Shown piece after piece: positions 9,053 to 18,839 of a stretch of 47,131 bases of DNA. The DNA lies in the NCBI GenBank assembly GCA_009929525.1, contig SAAH01000017.1:1-47131 (forward strand). The letters run 5' to 3'. The notes below the pieces were generated by a model. That model was not told the origin of the DNA, did not search any database, and saw only the letters and a program-made list of their open reading frames with translations. Each line of letters begins with the position of its first letter. The stretch's first letter is position 1. The DNA is from Clostridia bacterium. GTDB taxonomy: Bacteria; Bacillota; Clostridia; Lachnospirales; Lachnospiraceae. Made by a program: the position numbers and the translations under genes.

Positions 9053-9155
9053 AGCTGTATGAAAAATTGAAAAATAGAGCAAACTGATGTTATTGTTCAC
9101 ACGCTGCTGTTGAACAGTAACGGACGGATGGTTGAACTATAAGGAGAGTACAAAG

Positions 9156-11993
9156 ATGGCAGTGCGCAGTGGAAAAAAAGAATATATTAAGATACGTGGA
9201 GCAAATGAGAACAATCTGAAGAACCTGAACGTGGATATTCCACGAAATGAACTGGTCGTACTGACTGGTCTCTCCGGTTCTGGAAAGAGTTCTCTTGCGT
9301 TTGATACCATATATGCAGAAGGTCAAAGAAGGTATATGGAGAGTCTTTCTTCCTATGCCAGACAGTTTTTAGGACAGATGGAAAAGCCTGATGTGGAGAG
9401 TATAGAAGGCCTTTCACCGGCGATTTCTATTGACCAGAAGTCTACGAACAGAAATCCTCGTTCGACGGTTGGAACAGTGACGGAGATCTACGATTATTTT
9501 CGTCTTCTTTATGCGAGAGTGGGAATCCCTCATTGTCCAAAGTGTGGAAAGACGATAGAAAAGCAGAGCGTGGATCAGATGGTGGATCAGATCATGGCAC
9601 TTCCGCCAAAGACACGTATCCAGCTTCTGGCACCTGTGGTAAGAGGAAGAAAAGGACGCCATGAGAAGCTTCTGGAGCAGGCCAAAAAGAGTGGCTATGT
9701 CCGCGTGGATGTGGATGGACAGCTTTATGATCTTTCAGAAGAGATCAAGCTGGATAAGAATGTAAAACATACGATAGCGATCGTCGTGGACAGACTTTCT
9801 GTAAAAGAAGGGATAGAGAAGCGTCTGACGGATTCGATAGAAAGTGTTTTAAAATTGGCGGATGGTCTGCTGGTGGTAGATACACTGGATGGGAAATATC
9901 TGAATTTCAGTCAGAGTTTTTCCTGTGCAGACTGCGGGATCAGCGTGGATGAGATAGAACCAAGAAGTTTTTCCTTTAACAACCCATTTGGAGCCTGCCC
10001 AAGCTGTCTTGGTCTGGGATACAAGATGGAGTTTGATGAGCGTCTGATGATCCCGGATCCGTCCCTATCCATTGATGAAGGGGCGATCGTCGTACTGGGC
10101 TGGCAGTCCTGTACGACAAAGGGCAGCTTTACAAGAGCGATACTGGATGCTCTGTGTGCGGAATATCATTTTGATCTTAGCACACCATTTCAGGATTATC
10201 CGAAGGAGATCCATGATGTCATCATGTATGGAACCGGTGGTCATTCGGTCAAAGTATATTATAAAGGACAGCGTGGTGAGGGAGTCTATGATGTGGCATT
10301 TGAAGGGCTTATCAAGAACGTGGAGAGAAGATATAGAGAGACGAATGCAGAGACAAGTAAGCAGGAGTATGAGACTTATATGCAGATCACACCGTGTCAT
10401 GTCTGCCATGGACAGAGACTGAAACCGGAGTCTCTGGCTGTTACGGTGGGAGATAAGAATATTTCCGAGATCACTGATATGTCGATCGGTGTACTCAAAA
10501 GTTTTATGAAGAATCTTGAACTGACGGAGACGCAGCACAGGATAGGCGATCAGGTTCTGAAAGAAATCAATGCAAGACTTGGTTTTCTGGTGGATGTAGG
10601 CCTTGAATACCTTACCCTTGCGAGAGCGACGGCAAGCTTGTCCGGCGGAGAAGCCCAGAGGATCCGTCTTGCTACCCAGATCGGATCTGGATTAGTGGGT
10701 GTAGCATACATTTTGGATGAGCCAAGTATCGGACTCCATCAGAGAGACAATGATAAACTATTAAAGACTCTGTGTCATCTTCGGGATCTGGGAAACAGCC
10801 TGATCGTGGTAGAACATGATGAGGATACGATGCTTGCAGCAGACTGTGTTGTGGATATCGGACCGGGTGCAGGAGAACATGGTGGAGAACTTGTAGGAAT
10901 CGGTACGGCCAAAGAACTGATGAAGAATAAGAATTCTATCACAGGTGCTTATCTGAGCGGCAGGATCAAGATCCCGGTACCAACGGAGCGGAAGAAACCG
11001 GAGGGTTGGCTGACAGTCAAGGGCGCAAAGCAGAATAACCTGAAGAATATTGATGTGAAGTTTCCGCTGGGCGTACTGACTTGTGTGACGGGAGTGTCCG
11101 GATCAGGAAAAAGCTCTCTGGTAAACGAAATACTCTATAAGAGTCTTGCAAAAAAACTGAACAGGGCAAGGACGATCCCCGGGGAACATAAGAGCATCGA
11201 GGGAATGGAGCAGTTGGATAAGGTTATTAATATCGACCAGTCTCCGATCGGACGTACTCCAAGATCAAATCCGGCAACCTATACGGGAGTTTTTGATCAG
11301 ATCAGGGATCTTTTTTCTGCAACTGCAGATGCAAAGGCAAGAGGATATAAGAAGGGACGTTTCAGTTTCAATGTCAAAGGCGGAAGATGTGAGGCCTGCA
11401 GCGGCGATGGAATCCTGAAGATTGAGATGCATTTCCTCCCAGACGTATATGTTCCATGTGAAGTTTGCCAGGGTAAACGATATAACAGAGAAACCCTTGA
11501 GGTAAAATATAAAGGAAAGAGCATCTATGATGTGCTGGATATGACGGTGGAAGAGGCAGTTGGATTCTTTGAAAATGTACCTTCCATTAAGAGAAAAATA
11601 GAAACATTATATGATGTGGGACTTTCTTATGTGCGTTTGGGACAGCCTTCGACTACTTTATCAGGCGGAGAAGCACAGCGTGTGAAGCTGGCTACGGAAC
11701 TTTCCAGAAGAAGTACAGGTAAGACGATCTACATCCTGGACGAGCCAACGACAGGTCTGCATTTTGCAGATGTGCACAAGCTGGTAGAGATATTGAAGCG
11801 TCTGTGCGAGGGCGGCAACACGGTTGTGGTCATCGAGCATAATCTGGATGTGATCAAGACTGCGGACTATATCATAGACATCGGTCCGGAGGGCGGAGAC
11901 AGAGGCGGAACTGTGATAGCTACCGGTACACCGGAGGAGATTGCACATAATCCTGTATCTTACACAGGACAGTATGTCGAAAAATACCTCTAA
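9156..11993 (+). CDS. uvrA: Excinuclease ABC subunit A (UvrA)
   Basis: UvrA finds bulky DNA lesions and loads UvrB in nucleotide excision repair. The 945-aa protein has the expected two ABC ATPase modules. Walker A motifs are [14 protein letters not shown] (about residue 47) and [15 protein letters not shown]; both signature motifs ([32 protein letters not shown]) and both Walker B motifs are present. Zinc-binding cysteine pairs are intact (CPKC; CADC...CPSC; CEAC...CEVC). I set the start at ATG 9156, 8 bases after AAGGAGAG; an upstream in-frame TTG (9132) would include the ribosome binding site in the coding region. It is not next to uvrB, the common arrangement, and has its own SOS-type promoter. 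Confidence 0.97.
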   Translation: MAVRSGKKEYIKIRGANENNLKNLNVDIPRNELVVLTGLSGSGKSSLAFDTIYAEGQRRYMESLSSYARQFLGQMEKPDVESIEGLSPAISIDQKSTNRNPRSTVGTVTEIYDYFRLLYARVGIPHCPKCGKTIEKQSVDQMVDQIMALPPKTRIQLLAPVVRGRKGRHEKLLEQAKKSGYVRVDVDGQLYDLSEEIKLDKNVKHTIAIVVDRLSVKEGIEKRLTDSIESVLKLADGLLVVDTLDGKYLNFSQSFSCADCGISVDEIEPRSFSFNNPFGACPSCLGLGYKMEFDERLMIPDPSLSIDEGAIVVLGWQSCTTKGSFTRAILDALCAEYHFDLSTPFQDYPKEIHDVIMYGTGGHSVKVYYKGQRGEGVYDVAFEGLIKNVERRYRETNAETSKQEYETYMQITPCHVCHGQRLKPESLAVTVGDKNISEITDMSIGVLKSFMKNLELTETQHRIGDQVLKEINARLGFLVDVGLEYLTLARATASLSGGEAQRIRLATQIGSGLVGVAYILDEPSIGLHQRDNDKLLKTLCHLRDLGNSLIVVEHDEDTMLAADCVVDIGPGAGEHGGELVGIGTAKELMKNKNSITGAYLSGRIKIPVPTERKKPEGWLTVKGAKQNNLKNIDVKFPLGVLTCVTGVSGSGKSSLVNEILYKSLAKKLNRARTIPGEHKSIEGMEQLDKVINIDQSPIGRTPRSNPATYTGVFDQIRDLFSATADAKARGYKKGRFSFNVKGGRCEACSGDGILKIEMHFLPDVYVPCEVCQGKRYNRETLEVKYKGKSIYDVLDMTVEEAVGFFENVPSIKRKIETLYDVGLSYVRLGQPSTTLSGGEAQRVKLATELSRRSTGKTIYILDEPTTGLHFADVHKLVEILKRLCEGGNTVVVIEHNLDVIKTADYIIDIGPEGGDRGGTVIATGTPEEIAHNPVSYTGQYVEKYL

Positions 11994-12000
11994 AAAACGC

Positions 12001-12029
12001 TTTCCATTTACAGGTGAATTGTTTATAAT
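12001..12029 (+). promoter_or_regulatory. Candidate promoter for the mreB-recD2-comF group
   Basis: TTTCCA (12001-12006) and a perfect TATAAT (12024-12029) are 17 bp apart, 80 bp before the mreB-type start. No terminator was seen between uvrA and this promoter. Confidence 0.55.
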
Positions 12030-12108
12030 GGGAAAGAACGATGAATAGAGAGAGTTTGATCGCGTTCGTAAAGCAATACAGTGTCAAGCTGCGTGAAAGG
12101 GGATTATT

Positions 12109-13098
12109 ATGGCATCAGCAGATATCGGAATTGATTTGGGAACTTCCAGTATTCTGGTTTACACAAAGGGAAAAGGGATTATATTAAAGGAGCCATCCGT
12201 AGTTGCTTACGATAAAGATGCTGACAAGGTGAAAGCCATCGGCGAAGAAGCCCGTCAGATGATCGGAAGAACTCCGGGAAATATCATGGCTATCAGACCG
12301 CTTCGCCAGGGTGTGATATCAGATTATACGATCACAGAAAAGATGCTGAAGCATTTTATTCAGAAAGCAATGGGGAGAAAGGCTTTCAGAAAACCAAGGA
12401 TCAGTATCTGCGTACCTAGCGGAGTTACAGAGGTAGAGAGAAAAGCAGTAGAAGAAGCCACGTACCAGGCGGGTGCGCGGGAAGTATATATTATAGAGGA
12501 ACCTGTTGCGGCAGCGATCGGAGCAGGGATCGATATCACGAAGCCATTTGGAAATCTGATCGTGGATATCGGCGGAGGTACTACGGATATTGCAGTTATT
12601 TCTCTTGGAGGAATCGTAGTGTCCGCATCGATCAAGATAGCAGGAAATGATTTTGATGAGGCGATCATCCGGCACGTGAGAAAAGCACACAATTTGTTTA
12701 TTGGTGAGCAGACAGCAGAAGCGGTAAAGATAAAGATAGGAACCGCCTGCAAACGACCGCAGACAGTGACGATGGAAGTAAAGGGAAGAAACGTGATCAC
12801 CGGACTTCCAAAGACTGTGACAGTAACATCAGAAGAGATAAGAGAAGCCCTGGCCGATGCGACGAATAAGATCGTTGAGGCAGTCCATAGTGTACTTGAG
12901 AAGACGCCACCGGAATTGGCAGCGGACATTGTTGAACGGGGAATCGTTCTGACCGGCGGGGGTGCACTTTTAGATGGATTCGAGGAGATACTGACCGAGA
13001 GGACAGGCATCAATACGATGACGGCAGAAAACCCTGCGTGTGCAGTGGCGGAAGGAACAGGATTATACGCAGAAATCATGGCAAAGTTGGGAAAATAA
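12109..13098 (+). CDS. mreB: MreB/Mbl-type actin-like cell shape protein
   Basis: MreB filaments lie under the membrane and guide lateral cell-wall synthesis. The 329-aa protein has the actin-fold nucleotide motifs: IDLGTSSILVYTKGKGI at the N-terminus, IGEEARQMIGRTPGNI, PSGVTEVERKAVEEA, the phosphate-2 motif DIGGGTTDIAV (about 153-163), and GGGALLDGFEEI near the C-terminus. It has no mreC or mreD beside it, so it may be an Mbl or MreBH-type paralogue rather than the main mreB. The start has AAAGGGG upstream. recD2 begins 3 bp after its stop, so the genes share a transcript. Confidence 0.88.
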   Translation: MASADIGIDLGTSSILVYTKGKGIILKEPSVVAYDKDADKVKAIGEEARQMIGRTPGNIMAIRPLRQGVISDYTITEKMLKHFIQKAMGRKAFRKPRISICVPSGVTEVERKAVEEATYQAGAREVYIIEEPVAAAIGAGIDITKPFGNLIVDIGGGTTDIAVISLGGIVVSASIKIAGNDFDEAIIRHVRKAHNLFIGEQTAEAVKIKIGTACKRPQTVTMEVKGRNVITGLPKTVTVTSEEIREALADATNKIVEAVHSVLEKTPPELAADIVERGIVLTGGGALLDGFEEILTERTGINTMTAENPACAVAEGTGLYAEIMAKLGK

Positions 13099-13101
13099 TA
13101 T

Positions 13102-15342
13102 ATGCAGGATACAGTCGAGGGATATGTAGATCACATCATTTTTCGGAATGAGGATAATGGATACACGGTGATGAATCTGATGGTAAACGGATCAGAGCTT
13201 ACCTGTGTTGGAATATTTGAATATATAGGAGATGGCGAACTTCTGGAGCTTCATGGCACATATGTAGATCATTCCACCTATGGGCAGCAGTTCAAGGTGG
13301 AAACATATGAAACAAAGATTCCAGAAGACAGCATCGCGATCGAAAGATATCTGGGCTCCGGCGCTATAAAAGGCGTGGGAGCCGCTTTGGCTGCCAGGAT
13401 CGTGAGACGTTTTGGTGACGATACGCTTCGGATCGTGGATGAAGAACCGGAGCGTCTTTCGGAAGTGAAAGGTATCAGTGAAAAAAAAGCCAGGGAGATA
13501 GCAGAACAGATAGCGGAAAAATCAGAGATGAGAAGTGCCATGATCTTTCTTCAGCAGTATGGGATCTCTATTGCACTTGGTGTGAAGATTTATGGAAAGT
13601 ATGGGTCAAGGATCTATACAGTATTGAAGGAGAATCCTTATCAGCTGGCTGATGACATACAAGGAATCGGATTTCGCATAGCAGATGAGATCGCTGGACG
13701 TATCGGGATCCATACAGATTCGGATTACAGGATAAAAAGCGGACTCTTTTATGTGCTCACGCTTGCAGCAGCGGAGGGACATGTTTATCTTCCACAGGAA
13801 GTATTGCTTTCGAGAACGGCAGAACTTCTGGGCGTAGAACCGGCTTATATGGAAAAACATATCATGGATCTGGCGATGGATCGAAAAGTTGTGATCAAAG
13901 AGGTACCTGCAGATAATCCGGATGAGGAACTGAAAAAAATCATATATGCCAGCCAGTATTATTATCTGGAACTGGATACCGCACGGAAATTGACAGAGCT
14001 GAATATCCAGAATGAAGAGTCAGAAGAAAATATCCGGAAACGTCTGGAATTTATCGAAAAGAAGAATAAACTGGAATTGGAAGAACTCCAAAGACAGGCT
14101 GTTGTGGAAGCAGTGAAGAACGGTCTTCTTGTTATTACAGGAGGTCCGGGAACAGGAAAAACAACTACGATCAATGCGATCATCCAGTTTTTTGAACTGG
14201 AGGGAATGGACATCTTTTTAGCTGCACCGACAGGAAGGGCAGCGAAAAGGATGACGGAGACGACAGGATATGAGGCATCTACGATCCACAGGCTTCTGGA
14301 ACTGTCCGGGATGATGGAAGAGTCGGCAAAGGCAGCCCATTTTGAGAGAAATGAAGAGAATCCGCTGGAGGCAGATGTGATCATTATAGATGAGATGTCT
14401 ATGGTGGATATTTCGTTGATGCATGCGCTGCTGAGTGCGATACAGGTGGGGACACGTCTGATATTGGTGGGTGATGTGAACCAGCTTCCCAGTGTAGGAC
14501 CGGGAAGTGTGCTGAAGGATATCATAGATTCACAGCGCTTTTGCGTGGTGAAGCTGAATAAGATCTTTCGTCAGGCAACGGAAAGTGATATCGTAGTGAA
14601 TGCACATAAGATTAATGCGGGCGAGGAAGTTTGTACGGATAATAAAAGTAAAGATTTCTTTTTCCTGAAAAGATATGATGCGGATGTGATTATTGCATCC
14701 ATCGTATACCTTGTGCAGAAAAAACTGCCGCCTTATGTAGATGCAAAACCGTTGGAGATCCAGGTGCTTACCCCTATGAGAAAAGGTCTTCTGGGAGTGG
14801 AGAGGCTCAATGAGGTACTCCAGAAGTATCTGAATCCACCCGATAAGAAAAAACGGGAGAGAGAGCACAACGGAGGGCTGTTTCGTGAGGGTGATAAGGT
14901 GATGCAGATACGAAACAACTATCAGTTGGAGTGGGAGATACGCGGCAAGTATGGCATACCAGTGGAAAAAGGCATCGGCGTGTTCAACGGAGATATGGGG
15001 ATCGTTGAGGAAATCAATACTTTTGCAGAGACGATGACGATCGTTTATGAGGAGTGCCGTTATGTTGAGTATAGTTTCAAACAACTGGAGGAACTGGAGC
15101 TTGCTTATGCAGTTACAATACATAAGTCACAGGGAAGCGAATATCCGGCAGTGATTTTACCGCTGCTTGGCGGACCGAGGATGCTAATGAGCAGAAATCT
15201 TCTGTATACAGCGGTTACCAGGGCAAGAAAATGCGTAACGGTTGTGGGAAGTGAGGCAACCTTTAACGAAATGATACATAACAAGCAGGAAAAAGGAAGA
15301 TATACCAGTCTTCGTGAAAGAATCGAGGAGTTGAACGGCTAA
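13102..15342 (+). CDS. recD2: ATP-dependent helicase RecD2 (RecD-like, 5'-3')
   Basis: A superfamily 1B helicase of 746 aa, found where RecBC is absent and linked to replication-fork and repair work. In order: an N-terminal OB-like region, a helix-hairpin-helix stretch (about 75-190), Walker A GGPGTGKTTT starting at Gly347 with Lys353, Walker B IIIDEMSMVD (about 430), LVGDVNQLPSVGPG, and the motif AYAVTIHKSQGSEYP near the C-terminus. The length agrees with the RecD2 family. It starts 3 bp after the mreB stop. Its TAA is immediately followed by the ATG of comF, a zero-gap arrangement that suggests coupled translation. Confidence 0.95.
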   Translation: MQDTVEGYVDHIIFRNEDNGYTVMNLMVNGSELTCVGIFEYIGDGELLELHGTYVDHSTYGQQFKVETYETKIPEDSIAIERYLGSGAIKGVGAALAARIVRRFGDDTLRIVDEEPERLSEVKGISEKKAREIAEQIAEKSEMRSAMIFLQQYGISIALGVKIYGKYGSRIYTVLKENPYQLADDIQGIGFRIADEIAGRIGIHTDSDYRIKSGLFYVLTLAAAEGHVYLPQEVLLSRTAELLGVEPAYMEKHIMDLAMDRKVVIKEVPADNPDEELKKIIYASQYYYLELDTARKLTELNIQNEESEENIRKRLEFIEKKNKLELEELQRQAVVEAVKNGLLVITGGPGTGKTTTINAIIQFFELEGMDIFLAAPTGRAAKRMTETTGYEASTIHRLLELSGMMEESAKAAHFERNEENPLEADVIIIDEMSMVDISLMHALLSAIQVGTRLILVGDVNQLPSVGPGSVLKDIIDSQRFCVVKLNKIFRQATESDIVVNAHKINAGEEVCTDNKSKDFFFLKRYDADVIIASIVYLVQKKLPPYVDAKPLEIQVLTPMRKGLLGVERLNEVLQKYLNPPDKKKREREHNGGLFREGDKVMQIRNNYQLEWEIRGKYGIPVEKGIGVFNGDMGIVEEINTFAETMTIVYEECRYVEYSFKQLEELELAYAVTIHKSQGSEYPAVILPLLGGPRMLMSRNLLYTAVTRARKCVTVVGSEATFNEMIHNKQEKGRYTSLRERIEELNG

Positions 15343-16071
15343 ATGAATTATATTAAAAGGTGTATCAGTGTTCTTTTTGACTGGGTCTACCCCAGAAGGT
15401 GTACATTTTGCGACAGAGTACTGGGACGGCATGAAAAATATCTTTGTAACGGGTGCAGGAGCCAGATTCCTGTACCCATACAAGAACCCAGATGCAAAAA
15501 TTGCGGCAAACCGCTCCCTTCAAAAGAACAGGAATATTGCTATGACTGCAGTCAGCATGAACACAACTATGATTACGGAAGAGGCATTTTTATGTATCAG
15601 CCGCCCCTTAAAGAATCTTTGATGCGGTTTAAATTTAAGGGCAGAAAAGAATATGGAGAATTTCTTGGAAAACTGATGTGTGAATATGGAAAAGATTTTA
15701 TCCGGCAGGTCAGGCCTGAAGTGATCATTCCTGTCCCTGTTCATAAAAAGAAGAAAAATATGCGAGGCTATAATCAGGCTGAAGTGTTAGCAAAAGTTAT
15801 AAGCAGAGGGTTTTCAATACCCATTCGTACCGATCTGGTACTGCGGAAAAAGTTCACAAAAGCACAAAAAGAATTGGATAGAAAGGAAAGAAAGCATAAC
15901 CTGGAAAGGGCATTTTATGCGAAAAAAGAAGCAGGAGCATATGAGAGCGTTTTGGTGATCGATGATATCTATACCACAGGAAGTACAGTGGATGCGATCG
16001 CAGGAAAATTAAAAAAGCAAGGGGTTAAAAAGGTGTATTTTTTGTCACTTTGTATTGGAAAAGGTTTTTAA
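15343..16071 (+). CDS. comF: ComF-family phosphoribosyltransferase-like competence protein
   Basis: ComF proteins act at the cytoplasmic side of natural DNA uptake and in related recombination steps. The 242-aa protein has an N-terminal zinc region (CTFCDRV, CNGC, CKNCGKP, YCYDC) and a C-terminal phosphoribosyltransferase fold with the PRPP loop VLVIDDIYTTGSTVDA (about 202-217). MRGYNQAEVLA is also typical. Its start codon directly abuts the recD2 stop, and no separate ribosome binding site is obvious other than sequence within the recD2 end. No comFA (helicase) gene is next to it. A role in DNA processing together with RecD2 is inference from context. Confidence 0.9.
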   Translation: MNYIKRCISVLFDWVYPRRCTFCDRVLGRHEKYLCNGCRSQIPVPIQEPRCKNCGKPLPSKEQEYCYDCSQHEHNYDYGRGIFMYQPPLKESLMRFKFKGRKEYGEFLGKLMCEYGKDFIRQVRPEVIIPVPVHKKKKNMRGYNQAEVLAKVISRGFSIPIRTDLVLRKKFTKAQKELDRKERKHNLERAFYAKKEAGAYESVLVIDDIYTTGSTVDAIAGKLKKQGVKKVYFLSLCIGKGF

Positions 16072-16098
16072 AATTTTCTTTCATTAGCATAAAAGATA

Positions 16099-16107
16099 TG
16101 GTACAAT
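16099..16107 (+). promoter_or_regulatory. Possible extended -10 promoter for the membrane gene pair
   Basis: TGGTACAAT lies about 52 bp before the next gene with no clear -35 element. A TATAAT overlaps just downstream, so the exact element is uncertain. Confidence 0.35.
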
Positions 16108-16158
16108 ATAATATGTATGATTATAGGCAGCTATATATTATGAAAATTAGGTGATAGA

Positions 16159-16593
16159 ATGCTAAATGAAAACAAAATCCGTCTTATGACAAAGCTTGCC
16201 CGCTATGAAAATGGATCAGGAAAGGAAGATTTGAGGATCGCCAGATATTATCGCAGCGATTATCTCGGAGTTGCACTTTTTAAAAACTTTTTTCTGGCGA
16301 GTATAGGATATGTTGTAGTACTTCTCATGATAGGATCATATTTTTCAGAATATCTCCTGGATAATGCGCATGTCATGAATCTGCCATTGATGATAGTTTC
16401 GGTGGTAGGTGGATATATTATTACTATTACGATTTATTCAGTTGTGGTGTATACGATGAGTTCACTTAAGTATTCCCGGGCAAAGCGCGGGGTGAAAGAG
16501 TATGATCAGAAGCTTTCGAGACTGGCAGATCTTTATGGAAAAGAAGAAAATGATAAAAATCTACGGCAGGAGAACAGGAGGAAGCGTGTATGA
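16159..16593 (+). CDS. Unrecognised small membrane protein
   Basis: I do not recognise this 144-aa protein. It has two hydrophobic helices (about residues 41-62 and 74-100) between a charged N-terminus and a basic, lysine/arginine-rich C-terminus (about 110-144, LRQENRRKRV). A coiled or extended cytoplasmic tail is likely. Its last four bases ATGA overlap the start of the next membrane protein, so the two are translationally coupled and may form one complex. The gene follows comF after an 87-bp gap with a possible promoter. Confidence 0.7.
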   Translation: MLNENKIRLMTKLARYENGSGKEDLRIARYYRSDYLGVALFKNFFLASIGYVVVLLMIGSYFSEYLLDNAHVMNLPLMIVSVVGGYIITITIYSVVVYTMSSLKYSRAKRGVKEYDQKLSRLADLYGKEENDKNLRQENRRKRV

Positions 16594-17738
16594 CCTTACT
16601 ACTGGAGACTAAGGAAAAGCTAAAACAGGTTTATGCAAGATATGGTACATTTTTGCTTCCTGTTTTTAAGTTTATCCTGGCAATGGTGATATTTAAAGGA
16701 ATTAATAACAAGCTGAACTTTATTGAACAGCTGGACAGTATATTTGTACTTTTGATCGTGTCTTTGATCTGTTCGATCTTACCGCTTAATATCATGGTGA
16801 TCGGGGGAGTTTTGCTGATCATTGCACAGTGTTATGGTGTTGGCATTGAGGTAGCAGGTTTTGCTCTTGGGCTGATTCTTTTGATGATCATCTTATATAT
16901 ACGTTTTACACCGAAGGATGCGTTGGTGATCTTACTGACACCGATCGCATTTGCATTGAAAGTTCCATGTATCATACCTATTGGTTATGGGCTTACACGT
17001 ACACCATCCTCAGCGGTATCCGCCGGATGTGGCGTGGTGGTGTACTATTTTATGGAATTGGTGAGCCAGAAGGCTTCTGTTTTACAGGGGGCAGAGACAA
17101 AGGAAATTGCTCAGAATCTAAAGCTTCTTCTGGATGGGCTTTTGAAAAATCAGGATATGATGATGAGTATCATTGCTTTTGTGACAGTGCTGATCATAGT
17201 AAATGTGATCCGGAGATTGTCCGTTGATTATGCATGGCAGATCGCTATCTTTGCAGGAGCTATTTCCTATATTGTTATCATGGCAGCAGGTGGATTATTT
17301 ATTGATGTGAAGACACCGATCATCCCGTTGGTAGCAGGAACTATCGGAGCAGCAGTTCTTGCAGTGTTCCTGGAATTTTTCCTCTTTAATGTGGATTATA
17401 CAAGAACAGAATACCTGCAGTTTGAAGATGATGAATATTATTATTATGTGAAGGCAGTGCCGAAGATGAGCATTTCCAGTAAGAATGTGACGGTGAAAAC
17501 CATCAGCGAAGAGGATCCGGGAAAGTTCAGACAGGAACAGCCGGTGGATGATGCTTATATTCAGCGGCAGCAGAGAGGCCCGGTACCGCAGGAGACGATT
17601 TCGTTTACGGGATTTAATCAAAGGATGGCAGAGATGCCGGAGGATACAGGTGCTCCGATCCAAAGACCGGAAGAAGATCAGGTGGAGAATGTGGACTTTG
17701 AGTCCAAACTTGAGGAGTCATTAAAAGATTTATCTTGA
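16590..17738 (+). CDS. Unrecognised polytopic membrane protein
   Basis: I do not recognise the family. The 382-aa protein has about 8-10 hydrophobic segments in residues 20-270. One loop has conserved-looking small residues (PCIIPIGYGLTRTPSSAVSAGCG), and a soluble acidic/proline-rich tail of about 110 residues follows (rich in E, Q, P; ends NVDFESKLEESLKDLS). The tail suggests a cytoplasmic interaction region. It overlaps the preceding small membrane gene by ATGA. A structured intergenic element begins immediately after its stop codon. Transport is possible but not shown. Confidence 0.7.
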   Translation: MTLLLETKEKLKQVYARYGTFLLPVFKFILAMVIFKGINNKLNFIEQLDSIFVLLIVSLICSILPLNIMVIGGVLLIIAQCYGVGIEVAGFALGLILLMIILYIRFTPKDALVILLTPIAFALKVPCIIPIGYGLTRTPSSAVSAGCGVVVYYFMELVSQKASVLQGAETKEIAQNLKLLLDGLLKNQDMMMSIIAFVTVLIIVNVIRRLSVDYAWQIAIFAGAISYIVIMAAGGLFIDVKTPIIPLVAGTIGAAVLAVFLEFFLFNVDYTRTEYLQFEDDEYYYYVKAVPKMSISSKNVTVKTISEEDPGKFRQEQPVDDAYIQRQQRGPVPQETISFTGFNQRMAEMPEDTGAPIQRPEEDQVENVDFESKLEESLKDLS

Positions 17739-17906
17739 AATCAGATAAAACTCCCGCCTCTATAGGTGGTGAGTAAACAACAAACGAACCTTGGTGGGAG
17801 TCCAATCTCCTTCCAAGATAAAGCCTCCGGCGGATTGCAGAGCGGCTCAGATGTATCATGTCAGCATAGCTGACGAGCCGCTCACAGCAAATACGCCGAG
17901 GCGTAC
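17727..17906 (+). repeat. Highly structured intergenic element (possible MITE/IS relic or ncRNA)
   Basis: Almost the whole gap before cdaA folds into hairpins. TTTATCT/AGATAAA flank the preceding stop codon. ACTCCCGCC (17750-17758) pairs with GGTGGGAGT (17793-17801), and as an alternative CTTGG (17790-17794) pairs with CCAAG (17813-17817) with GGAG/CTCC inside. A large hairpin follows: CGGCG, ATTTGC-like and GAGCGGCTC (17840-17848) pair with GAGCCGCTC (17875-17883), GCAAAT and CGCCG, with GTCAGC/GCTGAC at the tip. The density of symmetry is unlike an ordinary leader. It may be a non-autonomous transposon relic (IS200/IS605-like ends are hairpins), a structured RNA, or both. I found no second copy in this window. 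Confidence 0.6.
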
Positions 17907-17945
17907 TTGAAAAATGTGGGAAAATCATGGGAGGGAAGTGGAAGC

Positions 17946-18839
17946 GTGGACAACATTATAGAATATTTAAGATTCAGGTTCTCGAAACTTTCATTGCCTG
18001 TATCCTTTGGTGTGATAGATATTGTACAGATTTTATTGATTGCCATATTTGTCTATTATCTGATCGTATGGGTGAAGAATACCAGAGCATACATGCTGCT
18101 TAAAGGAGTGTTGTTCGTTGCGATTTTTTTGATCGTTGCGACTTTGCTCCATATGGATACGATCCTGTGGATATGCAGACAATTAAGCGTGGTGGCTATC
18201 ACGGGTATCATCGTTATATTTCAGCCGGAGCTCAGGCGTGTTCTGGAACAGTTGGGAGAAAAGAATAAGCTCTCTACGTTGATTCCATTTGAAAGCAGTA
18301 AAACAGTGGATGAACGAATCAGTGACAGAACGATCGGCGAATTGATCCATGCGGCTTATGCGATGGGTGAAGTGAAAACGGGTGCCTTGATCGTAGTAGA
18401 GCAAAACATCGTGCTCAAGGAATATGAGAAAACCGGGATCGCCATGGATTCGATGATAAGCAGTCAGCTGCTGATCAATATATTTGAGCATAATACGCCG
18501 CTGCATGATGGTGCTGTGATCATTAGAAATAATCGGATCGTGGCCGCTACATGTTATCTTCCATTGTCGGATAACCTGGCACTTAATAAGAGCCTGGGAA
18601 CAAGGCATCGTGCGGGAGTGGGAATCAGTGAAGTGAGTGACGCATTGACGATCATCGTTTCAGAAGAAACGGGTAAGATATCATATGCCGTAGGAGGAAA
18701 GATTTATACAGGTGTGAACCCGGGAAGCCTTAGAGAACAGCTTAATAAGCTGAAGATAAAATCGGGATCAAAAGAAGATAATGGAAAATTCAGAATATGG
18801 AAAGGGTGGAGCAGACATGAAGAAAAGGCTGACAAATAA
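17946..18839 (+). CDS. cdaA: Diadenylate cyclase CdaA (c-di-AMP synthase)
   Basis: CdaA makes the second messenger c-di-AMP from two ATP, controlling potassium/osmolyte balance and wall homeostasis. The 297-aa protein has three N-terminal transmembrane helices (within about 20-100) and a DAC domain. The DAC domain carries the catalytic motifs DGA (starting Asp188, LHDGAVII) and RHR (Arg220-His221-Arg222, GTRHRAGVGISE). I chose GTG 17946 because GGGAGGG lies 10 bases before it and the protein then begins VDNIIEYLRF like its relatives. An upstream TTG (17907) would run into the structured element. It overlaps cdaR by 23 bp. Confidence 0.95.
   Translation: MDNIIEYLRFRFSKLSLPVSFGVIDIVQILLIAIFVYYLIVWVKNTRAYMLLKGVLFVAIFLIVATLLHMDTILWICRQLSVVAITGIIVIFQPELRRVLEQLGEKNKLSTLIPFESSKTVDERISDRTIGELIHAAYAMGEVKTGALIVVEQNIVLKEYEKTGIAMDSMISSQLLINIFEHNTPLHDGAVIIRNNRIVAATCYLPLSDNLALNKSLGTRHRAGVGISEVSDALTIIVSEETGKISYAVGGKIYTGVNPGSLREQLNKLKIKSGSKEDNGKFRIWKGWSRHEEKADK

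Noticed and set aside
9132-9155. Upstream TTG start of UvrA
   Set aside because: It would place the strong AAGGAGAG site inside the coding region; ATG 9156 fits the family N-terminus.
12360-13079. Long minus-strand open frame opposite the mreB-type gene
   Set aside because: Serine/isoleucine-rich shadow of a well-identified gene; no start signals.
17821-17906. c-di-GMP or c-di-AMP riboswitch upstream of cdaA, suggested by AAAGCCTCCGGCGG
   Set aside because: The other conserved parts of the GEMM and ydaO classes are absent; the stretch is explained as one half of a long hairpin.
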